From the NCBI GenBank assembly GCA_031216445.1, contig CM062214.1:22001001-22065000 (forward strand): DNA of 64,000 bases, written 5' to 3'. Of this stretch, positions 30,943 to 42,757 are shown in pieces. The stretch is from Lateolabrax maculatus (taxonomy: Eukaryota; Chordata; Actinopteri; Acropomatiformes; Lateolabracidae). Positions within the stretch are counted from its first letter, which is position 1. The number at the start of each line of letters is the position of its first letter. The translations under genes and the position numbers were made by a program. Below the pieces are notes generated by a model. It did no database searches. It had not been told where the DNA came from and saw only the letters and a program-made list of their open reading frames with translations.

Positions 30943-33900
30943 CTAATCACAGAGCAAAAAGAGACAGAAGATATAATATTCCATACAGCAAATGAACAGA
31001 TTCATTGTAAACAATGTTATTTTTCCTGCATCCTCACCTCCACAGCAGATGATAGCGGCCACAAACAGAGCCAGGTCACTGTCATCCAGCTCCAGCGCGT
31101 TAAACTTCATTGCAAACTGGAACTTTGGCTCCATCATCTCACTGAACGGCTGCCGCAAGCTCTTTAGGAACTCCCGGGTGATGAAGCCTGAGCCGTACGC
31201 TACAAGAAGCCCGTCCTTGTTCATACTGGAGGCGAGCATGGCGAAGAGGGCCTCGTACACGCCATATTTCAAAAGAGTCACCTGATCGTTCAGGTCCAGG
31301 TTCGAGAACCCAGGGACGGACTTTGCAAACTCTGTGAGCTCGGTGACGGTTTCCACCGACGTGCACTGGCAGCAGTGGAAAATCCGAACTTCTGCCTCCC
31401 TGTCCTTCAGCGCTGTGGCTGAGCCGACCATCTTTGCCACCAGGGTCTGCTCTGCCAGCTGGAGGGTCTCCATGTCATGGATAACGAAAGGCTGTGGACA
31501 GGGGAGAATGACAAACTGTTATGAGATTATGCATGTAAAACAGTTTTTCCATTTGGCATGCAACTCAGTCAGTACAGTGTGTACTGTGATTTTGGCCTAC
31601 ACAAGTAAACCTGACCTGACTACATAAATATGGAAAAAGCTGAATCAGCTAAACTCTCTTGATGAAAAATTGTAGTGACTGTGGTGCACCCATAATCTTC
31701 ACTGAAAGGAGATGCTAAACCCAGAGCCCCTATTGACACACTATTTCCATGATGACAAAATTACTCTCCTTGACTCTTCAGCTGTATAATTACGGAAGTC
31801 ACTCAAAAGAGGTTTGAGGCACAAATAATTTCTCTATAAATATAAACAACAGTGTCAGGGCAAAGAGGGCTTACCAGGGCAAACTCAAAATGTCACAAAT
31901 AAGAAGGGAATTCATTTGAAATATAATCCAGTTGACAAATAATCTTTCATAATAAAAAGACGATACACAATCCCAATAATGTGGTTGCAGGTACATAGGT
32001 ATGTAAAGGCAAGCAGCTATGTAAGCTCATGCTATTGATGTCATTGATTCTAGCTATAGGTGTTTTTAGCTGTGTCACTACCCGCGGTAGAAAAGTTACA
32101 GCATCTGATGAGCAGCTACACCTGCTGTAGCACATCATGTCAGAGCTCCGACTCATGAATGCTGAGCTAAATGTGGGCTACAGTAGCAAGGGAAAGTATG
32201 AGGGACGTGACACAGAGAGGTTTCATTTTGATATACTTCTACGTCAACACAACACGTGATCATCAGGTAAATTGCAACAGATAATGATAATAAATAATAG
32301 GTTAATATAACAAACACAGTCACAAGAGTGTCACATTTTAGAACTACAATCTAAATTTTGTTCATGCCAAAATCATGATATTGTCACCATAACCTCAGAG
32401 GAGACCTTGGTACTTCAGTGGTTAAACAAAGGTACAAAGCCTGCATCCCTTGTTGACTCTGGATTTCCATGATTAAATAATTGCTGTCCTTGACCCTTAA
32501 ACTACCCTCATGGATGCTCAAAGGTGTTTGTAGGCCATTTAAATATTATATTATATTATATTATAAATATTAATCCAGTTTATACTAAAAGCAGAGCCAG
32601 GGTTGCTACACTGATGGCACTATACTACGCCTGCATAACTGCTGCACATTGAGAGAATAAAATGGATCCATTTAGCCTTCTCATGATGCTCCAGACGCTG
32701 TCTGATGAAAAACACTGCAACGTCTCAGCACTTTGGCAAGCTTTTAAGAGAGCTCAAAAACAAAAACCAAACAAAAGTCTACCACAGAAGGTCAGGAGAT
32801 CAGCAAAGTAGGCTTCATCCTCTGGGGACCATGAATTTCTGTACAAATATATCATGGCAATCCCTTTAATAAACATTGCCATCCTAAAAATAAGAACAAT
32901 GCATAGCCTTCCTCAGTTATGATCTGCTATGTTGAACTTTCCCAAAGAACACAACAGGAGGGAAATAATCATTACCTAGTGATAATGGTTATAATTTCTA
33001 AAAGAATAAATCTCACTCTTATTTCCCAATAATCTCCCAGGTATATTCAGTGTACAGTGCAGTTCAGAGCAGCAGCAACTGCTTGACATTTCTTTAGCTG
33101 CTTGTGTTTTTTACGGGCTTAAGACATCCAGTCAAGACTGTTGAGATGAATCATACCACAGCAAAACCAGTTAAGTCAGACATTAAAAACACAAAGCAGC
33201 GCTAACAGTGACAGTCATTGCTCAGTATTTCTCCCAGATTCTGAGACTGATGAGTCAAACCTGATGGTAATTTGCTGGCTCAGTTACAGGAAATAACTGA
33301 ATCCAAATAAGCTGACGAAGGAGGATCCACTTTTTCTACAAGGGTGATCTTCAGCCTTTCAAAACATTATATCTCCCAAATATAAAACATTAGAAGGGTG
33401 TTTTTTTTGTGCTACACTGTTCACAAACAATCTCAGAATCAAACGCAACATGTCAGCATTTGTACATAGGGCTGTCGCAAATGGTACAATATAACTTTCA
33501 TGGGAAGTTCCATGTTGCATAAAAGTGATGTGACACCATAAATGGACTCTAAAATCAAGGGGGGATCAAAACAATATGCGCATTTCCAATGGCTGCAGAC
33601 CCCAGAGACTCCCTCTGGACTCTAAATGGACACTTATGCATCCATCAGCTTTGATCTCCTGAAGCAGTGGGGAAGGTCTGTGTTTGAACGTAGATGTGCA
33701 CTTGGACTGACCTGTCCCTCTTGACCTATTTCACACCTACACACATCCATCCACAGAATTCACAACAACATCGGTCTCTGACCCTCCCCTTGTCGGTCCC
33801 TCTTTTCTGATGAGAGGAAAATGAAAGAAATGAGGCTGCAAGGGAATGTTTTTGGGGAGATTGGTTAATGAAAAGAATGCCGGCACAGAGGGAAACAGGC

Positions 33901-36639
33901 GGTGGAGGGAGAAGTGATGGGCTCATACACTGGCTCTTTATGTCGTTTCGGGGCAAACAGATGTTTCCTTGTCCAGCTTGTGTGTTGGCTTGCACTACTG
34001 ATTGAGCAAGTCATTTCTGTCACTGGCTGGCTGCACATAATCTCTAAGGTACTGACTGCCAGGTCACATTGAGACATTAGCTTGATTGCACATTTCAAAT
34101 TCGCTCAGAATGAGTTCCAAATCACTCAGACGGGGGAAGAAATAAATTTAAAGTTGCAAGACAACATGACTTTGACCTGTGAGGAAATTCTGGTGATGAG
34201 AAGAGGCATGAACACGCAATCCACACACACGCAACACCTTTCACTCACCAACCCACTACTCTTAATCAACGTACAGGGGTGCTGGTCTTTCCGGTGAGAA
34301 TGGTTCGTGCCTTGGCCTTGTTCATGTTGAAGTTCTTGAGGTAGGCCTCATAAATCTGCCTGGCCAGTGTCTTCTGGTCAGCTAGCTGGGGGTCTTCCAC
34401 CTCTCTGTCCCCCGTTACCATCTCCGCCTTCAGCTTTAGTTTCTCTGACTGGGGCATCCGACCAAAACGAATGGCTGTAGAGAGCAAAGCAGACAGAAAG
34501 TCAGACGAAGATTACAGACTTTGTGCCAGTATAAATCTGTCAAGTCAGATTGAATTTACAGTGTAACTGATATTACAGAAAATGCAATAAATGCAATGTA
34601 GGTTTTAGATTCAATATTATTATTATTGTTAACAGCAACAGCTCATTCAATGAAACACTGAAGAAACAGTGAGAAAAACTAATGTATAACAACAAAGAGA
34701 GGACATGGAGCACTTTATAACAAACCCAGTTTTGTTAAATGTAAATAAGCTTGAGCTCTACAAAACCACAATAATCACGTATTCATGATGCTGATATCTG
34801 GAGGAATCATTTTCAAAATCTCTACAAAGACACCCCGCTAAGTTAAATAAATCCAAGTCAACATATCAGCAGAGAAAAAAAACATTTAATGCATCCAAAA
34901 AATATTAAATCTGTCCAAACAAAGCTTGTGGAGCAGTAACAATGACATGTCCAAAAATAGCACCAGTAATGATGTAGAAAGCAGAGCTCAGGCTATTCAA
35001 CATTTGTGCTCACTGTTTGTCCTGGCATCTGGTGCCAAAGCCTTATTTCTCCAAACCTTTGGATCTGAGGACAGTATTCTGCGGTATTCTAAACAAAAAA
35101 ATCGTACACTTCCTTGAAAAACATAATGTCATAGTAAAGTACCAAAAAATTAAAAGACAAAGTTATTAAATTTGACTTATATTCAAGTAGTGACTTGACT
35201 CAGCATGACTAACCTGATCAAAGACTTGCTGTCCACAAAGATGTCCACAAGTGATGCTATTTGGCATTTCTTAATGTCACTATAAATTACCATTACAGCT
35301 GAACCAAAGTGCAGCCAAAGGCCTTAATTTCACTATAAGAAGCGTTAAATTCTACTTTTATAAAGACGTATTATTTATTCTGTCTATAACAAAAAAAGAT
35401 TACAGCAGCCACTAGAGAGACCAAGACGTCAGGAAAACACAGAGCAGTTTACCAGAGGTACTTTCAAAGACAGAAGCATCACCTGTGTCTACTTCAGTTT
35501 TACAGATGCAAGCAGTCTCACCCAGGCAGTCAATGTATCTAAAATTAGTTCCAAGAGTCCTCTGAGCACTACAAACAACACTTTATGAGCAATGACAGAA
35601 CCATGTGGTGGACAAAAGTGACAGGCTATGAGCTTTTCAGTGTATCTACATTGATCCTCTAGTGAGTTGGCATTCTTGCAGATGAATTGGTTCTCTGTGA
35701 CCTGCAGAATGTTAAACTGGACCATAGCTCAGTGCACACAAACCTTTTTTCTAGTGCAGAGAGTTTTAAAATACTGGACCTACAAACAAGAACAGATGAA
35801 CCCAACTCCAAACAGCAGAGATTCAGGTACAACCTACAAAAATACTGAAAGCTGCCAATAATATAATAATTAAAGAAAAAAAAAGAAAAAAAAAACTAAA
35901 TAAACAAAATGGCACCGTTTCTCTCTTAAGGTGTGCACATCCACAAGACTACCAGGGGCTTATTTTAGCTACACACATAAGCAAACATCATAATCTAACC
36001 TCTGTGCAGTGCCTTACCACACAGCAAGATACTAATTTCTTTGTCACCACAAAGTGAGTACTGGCCTCATCCCTATGAAAACTGGCTGGCTCTGCCGCTG
36101 TCTATGAGATAGAAATTCTTATTAAAGATGGGTCCAAATATTTCACTTTGATCAACTCAAATGTATAGTGGTGAAATATTGTGGTCCCAGAAAGAATATC
36201 TGTAGACTATGGAAATCAGAATAATTGATATTCATTAATAATTAACACCCACAAACATGCACTCAATTTTTAGACCTAGAATTCTTCGTCTTGCATTTCG
36301 GAAAACTTTCATGCAAATAAAGCATAAAATGAAAGAAGACAATAAGAATGGAAACATAATCAATATCTATTCAACAAAAAAAAGGTAAAATAATTTTCCT
36401 TTTTATGAATTACAGCAATAGAAAATTGTGAACGAACACAAGAGGTTACTACATATTACACAATGTGTTGGAAGTGGGCATCAGTTGTGTGACCTGCGCA
36501 ATAAACATTATACAACAAGAGTTGTTTTTCTACGCGAGAATGCTGGCACCTCTCAGACAGCCTGATCCCATTTGACTGATGAGATTAGAGGTAAACTGTT
36601 TTTAACCCCTCCTCACCAATTTAAAATGGACACAAAATG

Positions 36640-36691
<52 letters not shown>

Positions 36692-39174
36692 GCACGCACG
36701 CTCTGAGAATCCAACATCCAGCTGCACCTACCGCCTGCATTTACAAGACTATAAAAGCATAAAAGGAGATCTGATTTCCCTGTTTTCCAACGAGCCACCC
36801 ACTGTTGAAACAAATCCAGACCAACTGAGCAGGACTGAGCAGGGATGAGATGCGGAGCTAACAGACAGCATGAGGGCCCGTTAGATTACTGCTCACAAAG
36901 TGGATGGATCATCTGAAGCTGGTAAAGCGCCACAGCGCCCTGGCCAGGAGCCAAGTCTAATTAAGATGAGAGGAAATGACTGATGTTAAGCTGTGCAAGT
37001 CAATTTCCTAAGAACCGATGTGAGGGGATGAGTCTGTGACTCAAGTGGCAGGGTGACAGTCTGTCTTTAAATCATCAGTTTAATGGCTGATTTGTAGAAG
37101 AAGATTCAAGCCATTTAACACCTTCTTCACCACAGTAAGACTTATTATTATGTTATTTTCTCACAAACCACCAAAACATTCAATTATGTGTTTATTACAG
37201 TGCATTTTGTCAATACATGAGAGGTATGGTGTAATTCAGTTGATTTATTTATAATTATCATTATGTTGTTGATATAGCATACTCCAGAAAAGAAGTTAAA
37301 CATCGTAATTAAATTTCACCCATGGAGAATGTTGTGGAATTCACAAGCCAAGAAATGATGCTGCAACCCATGGCTATGCCCTTTTAAATCCCAGCATTTG
37401 AAATTTTGACATACAAAACATCTAGTCAATTTCAAAAATAAAAAAAACGCTCACTTTAGAATAAAGGCGTAAAATGTCCAAAAATACTTTAAACTTACAT
37501 TTTGTTAGACAGAATCAGGTATGTCATTTTTTTTACGATTCCCTCTTATCAGGTAAGCTTTGGACAGATATATTATAACTAAAAATGTATGTGAATATAC
37601 CTCAGTGTGCTTTGTTCTAAACCAAATAATTGTAATGGGTAAATTTCATATATGCAAAACAAAACTTACAAAAGTCTTCTCTTTTCTGATGATGCCTGAA
37701 TGTTTGTTGATACATATCAAGTAATGTACGTCCAGTATCTTCAGATTTAACAATGGATCAATAGGAGGTCGATACAAAGAGAGGGACAAAGCTCCAAAAT
37801 TAGCAGCGCTGTGGTCCTGTAGTCCTCTTAGACCACCAAACCTCAGAAGATCATGTTGCACTGGTCTCAAATCTCCTTCCTCCCCCTCTCTGGTTACATT
37901 TAGGCCCATGAAACTCAATACACATACATATACTGTAAGAGGAAGTGTAGCGAACAGAAATACTACTACTGCTGAGCTTTAAGGCACTACCGTACCATCA
38001 TCATCATCAAAATCTGGTTTATGTCTTAAGGAAGCCTTCTTAAGTCAATAACCCCATGGGACAAAATAAAGACTATCAGTCTAGCCTCCACATCCACAAG
38101 CTCGCTGCCACCAGTAAGGAATATCTGCAAAGTGTGCACAGTCTATATGTAAACCCATGATTGCATTGATCTTGTTGATCTTTCTACTAAAATTACATTG
38201 ACAGAACCGGAAAGAACAAGCAACTGCATGCCCACACAAACACACACACGCTATCCAAAATCTGTTTCAGTGCTTTTTTTCATATCAGGACATTGACTTT
38301 GGCCAAGGGTCAGCATGCCATGTTGTATGTTTACACAAAGTAAACAATATTCACCAGAATCTCATAATATTTAACTCAATATTTCTATATTTCTGTACAA
38401 AGATAAGCAGGATTGAGGTGAGAATCTGATCTAAAGCCTTTTAAGAAAGATAATACTGTGTTTAGGCTGTTTACAGATGTTCCAGTCAAGAATGAAATGC
38501 AAACTTGTGATTAAGCATCAGACAGTAGAAGCATGTGCTGGATGAATAATCACAATTATCAGTCATAATGAGAGTAAAGTCTTAATTTTATCCGAAAATT
38601 TGACAAGTTAATTTACAACGTTATTATTTTTTATTAAATTATTTTTCTCACAAAATTACAACTGTTTCACAAAGAAAAACCAACGTACTCTGTAAAGAAC
38701 CAGGAAGAGTGGGAATTATTGCTGTAAAACACAGTGCAGCAGACTATTAGTGTGCTCCATAGGCTCTGCGGGTTGGAAATCACATAATCAGGTGGACAGA
38801 CTCGCTTGGTCATGTGATTTGCATTCTTCACATATCTGCACCAAAAGGGTTCAGTGGGTTCAGCCAGTGCAATTCAATACGACTCCAGCACTGCAAAGGC
38901 TGCAGCATGCACAAACATAGGTGGACCATGTGCTGTACATGCATGAGTTGCAGATCTAAGTGGTCTATGTTTAAATAGGTAAAGAAGCTGTCTGTAGCTG
39001 AGATTAGTCTTCAGTTAGTGACTGGTCTTTACATGCAACTTAACATCCAACTGTAGTGTTAGATTGCATATTTGTGCTAATTATTTGTGTACAGGCCTGT
39101 TCAATCTTTCTTGGCATCTGCACAAGTGTGGTACTCTGTTAAGTTGTGTGTGTTCACAAGTAACAAGAACCATG

Positions 39175-39211
<37 letters not shown>

Positions 39212-42200
39212 ATGTGTGGGGCTTGAAGAACTGCCCAGACCTGCCCTGCCCTGTAGGACTTACCGTTGTGGGACATGCCCACCGACAGGCACTTCTGGAA
39301 GCGGCAGTATTGGCACTTGTTTCGGTTCTTCTTTTGGATCTTGCAGCGGCGCTCACACTTGTCATACTCCAGTTTCAGACGGATGGTCCGACGAAAAAAA
39401 CCCTGGAGGAATGAGATGAAGAAACATGGTAGAAAGGTTGAAATATGAATGCTGCTCACATGAAGAAAATATTTACTGTGAATATTTTTCACATTTCCAT
39501 TTGTATGAATGGGACATGAACACCATAAAATAGTCAGGCAATAATTGAAAAATTCATAGAAAAAATACACAAGCTAATAAAACCTGAGATGTAACAGAGA
39601 CTAGTACATTTCATTTTAATAAACTCTGCTGTTGTGAAACCAGTTCAAGGATCCTGAAAAAACCTCACTATTGGCCAACTCTTTATGAAGAAAGAAACCA
39701 TTAGAAAAGCAGTTATTTATTCCCATATGAATGGTGCCTGACAATATCAGATATTTACAGTACTTTCACCATCAGTTTCTCGTGGCTTACACAACCATGA
39801 CAAAAAGAAACTTTTTTTTTTGCGAGGAACAGATGGACAAAGTGGCATGTTTGAGGTTGGCTGGAGGATAGAAAATGGCCTGGGGAATTGCTTAATAACA
39901 TATTGTGTCATTATTAATAGCAAATTGCAATTTTATCCAAAACTGTCACCCAGTGTGCCAGAATACATACAGATACCCACACATATGGTCATATGAGACA
40001 AGAATACACAGCCAAATAACAGAAGGGGAAGGCTGCACATGAGAGGGTCTATGTGAGTGTGTGAGTGAGTGTTATTATGTGAAGTTGTTTCATACAAGGA
40101 TATTGTAAATAATTTTGGACAAAATGAAAACAATTTTGAGTGTTTTTTTTTTGAGTGTTTAACGTTAAATATAAAACAATAAATCAACAACAGTAAATGT
40201 TATTCCTAACTTTAACCTTTAGATTTTTGCTTACTTAGTCATGAATATATAATGTGGAGAAATAACCATGTCTTCAGGGTGCTTTAAAGGATAACTTCTC
40301 AGTTTGTGCCAATCATATCATCTTATAATTTTCCCCTTCACTTTCCATCATTCACACTCACTCTGCAGACAAACCAAAACACCTGGTAATTTCAGGGGGT
40401 CATCACATTATGGGATACTGAGGGCTGGAAATGACACAATAGGGGCATCTGCAATAAAAGAAGGCTTTAGGGTTTTGCAAATAAAAAGAAATAAAAAAAA
40501 GATTTCAAGACACCTACCTTGATTTTGTGTCACCTATCTACTGTCAACCTTTGAATAAAGGCTTAAAAATGCAAAAAAATTTAAAGTAGCCTTTCAAATG
40601 TGACAGGTCGTGCTGACCCATTATACCAGATTTGAATGAGAAATGCTGACTTCAGCTGATCCAGCTAATGTTTCAAGAAGGGTCTTCACCATTACCCTTT
40701 GGCACTTCTGATAGATGCACTCTTAATGACTTCTTCCTAAAGGTAGATGTTGAGCTAAACAAATTTACCTTGACTTATGTGATAACCTGTTGTTTTACAG
40801 TTTTACAGCCATACAACTTCACCCTGCAGAGGTCACATAACTTTGACTCTGCCCTGTGAACTGACCAAGGCCTTTGTCCAGTGTAGCTACTTCCATATTG
40901 ATGCATAGACGCACAATCATACACATACAGTATATCCACTATTGCGTGAACACCCGAGACATAATCGTTTGACTACTGCACAGACAGATGTTGCTACATC
41001 TTGAATGTTTATGTAACAGCATGTTGGCATGATGGAGTTACTGACTTTATGTATCACCTTCCTGACATTCATACTCCCACTGCTGTCCCACTGGATTCAC
41101 AGTGCGGAGGTGTAGAAAAGCCTCTTGCTTCAGTTGCTGATTTCCCTTCAGTTTTTTTCCCTTCAGGGACTGATAGAACATAAAGAATATATATAAAAAG
41201 GAATACTGAATTCTGGCACACCAACATGGGCTCAAAAACACATGCACACACACCTCAGGTTACACTATCTTTGTCCTTTGGTGCCTCTTAAAAAACAGCC
41301 TTGGGTTGTTCTTCAACACGACTGGTAAACAATTAACTGAAAGATTACTGAGCGACCACGAGTGAAGGCCAAGTCTGGTTTTTCTGATGCTTTTAGGAGT
41401 TATCATTAGTCACAAGACACACTGCCTCTGGATTTCTGGCCTGGCATGTCCTACTTTCTTCAGTGTTGATTTCCAAATATGATTTATTGTCTTGAAATTA
41501 GTTAATATGTAGTCAGAAGGCTGTTTGTGATTCCTGGCTTGTCTGTGCTTGAGTGTGGGTGGGAGGAGCCGATTGATGGATATTGACAGAAATATTGAAC
41601 GAGGTAGAGAAAGCAGTTGTAAGTGAAACACAGTGTTGGATGAGAAGATAAGAGAGACCAGTTAAGGCAGAGGCATGTGGGATAACTTGGCCACAGATTC
41701 GATCCGCTCGGCCACTAATCCTTGCGTTGGTGTAGTCTTCACCAATGTCTAACGTGAAATCTAAAGATAGAACCACTTGTTTGACTGTATAATTCATGTG
41801 TGTAATCTTCATCTCACCTTGCAGCCCTCGCAGGCATGGACTCCATAGTGGTAGCCCGAGGCGCGGTCGGCACAAACTCGACACTCAAGGTTGAGCGATG
41901 AAGAGGAAGATGAGAAGTCCTCCTGGCCCGTTGCCAGCCCATAAACAATCGATGACGGGCTGGATGCTGGGGTCAGGGCATCTTCAAAACACAAGCAAAT
42001 GGGTGATTAAACATTGTCATGCACTATTGCCTGATAAACACATCTTAAGGCAACAACTACACCAATAGCCAATTAAAGGGAAAGTCTGGTGATATAGTAA
42101 TTTTTTCTTACTGTCAACTAATTAAAAGACCAAAACCAGGCATTAATAGAACATATTAACAAGTATTGTATGTGTAGCAAAGCCTGACATAGCTATTCCT

Positions 42201-42708
42201 GTATGCCAAACCATTGCACTAAGTGACAAGTTCCTTCATGGTGAACATGCCCAATGTAGTCTATTTTGAGGCAATCCTACATATACTGTTCAGCTGCCGG
42301 GAATACTCACTATAGCGCAAAATCTGCAGCTGAAAATAGTCCCCCGATAAATCTTCTATTCACCCTGGTAAATTAAAAATATTGCAAGTCTTATCTTAGC
42401 AAGATAAGACTCTCTAAGATAAGGATAATTACGATTTTGTAAGCTTTTTTTTTTTTCTTAATTTCTGCCCAAGAAATACACTAACAAATCAGAATTTGAT
42501 TCTGCTGTGCACAAGACAGATCCATTGGAGAAAAAGCACATTGCTCAGAATCAATTTTCAGGAAAGGGTAACTGTTGTGTTCTTGAACTTAGATCAGCCT
42601 CTCGGACTGTCACAATGTTGCCACCCGCAACTGCACATTCAATCAGAGGAGACAATGGCTCTTATTGGCCCCCACACACACTGTATAATCTTATCTGATT
42701 TGAGAGGG

Positions 42709-42757
<49 letters not shown>

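Larger units (their letters stand above)
34475..39263 (-). other. ppara: ppara intron after the second zinc finger
   Basis: A 4.8-kb intron, AT-rich, with a long CA repeat at 36642-36700 and the start of a TG repeat at 39176-39208 next to the exon. Otherwise nothing recognisable. Confidence 0.7.
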
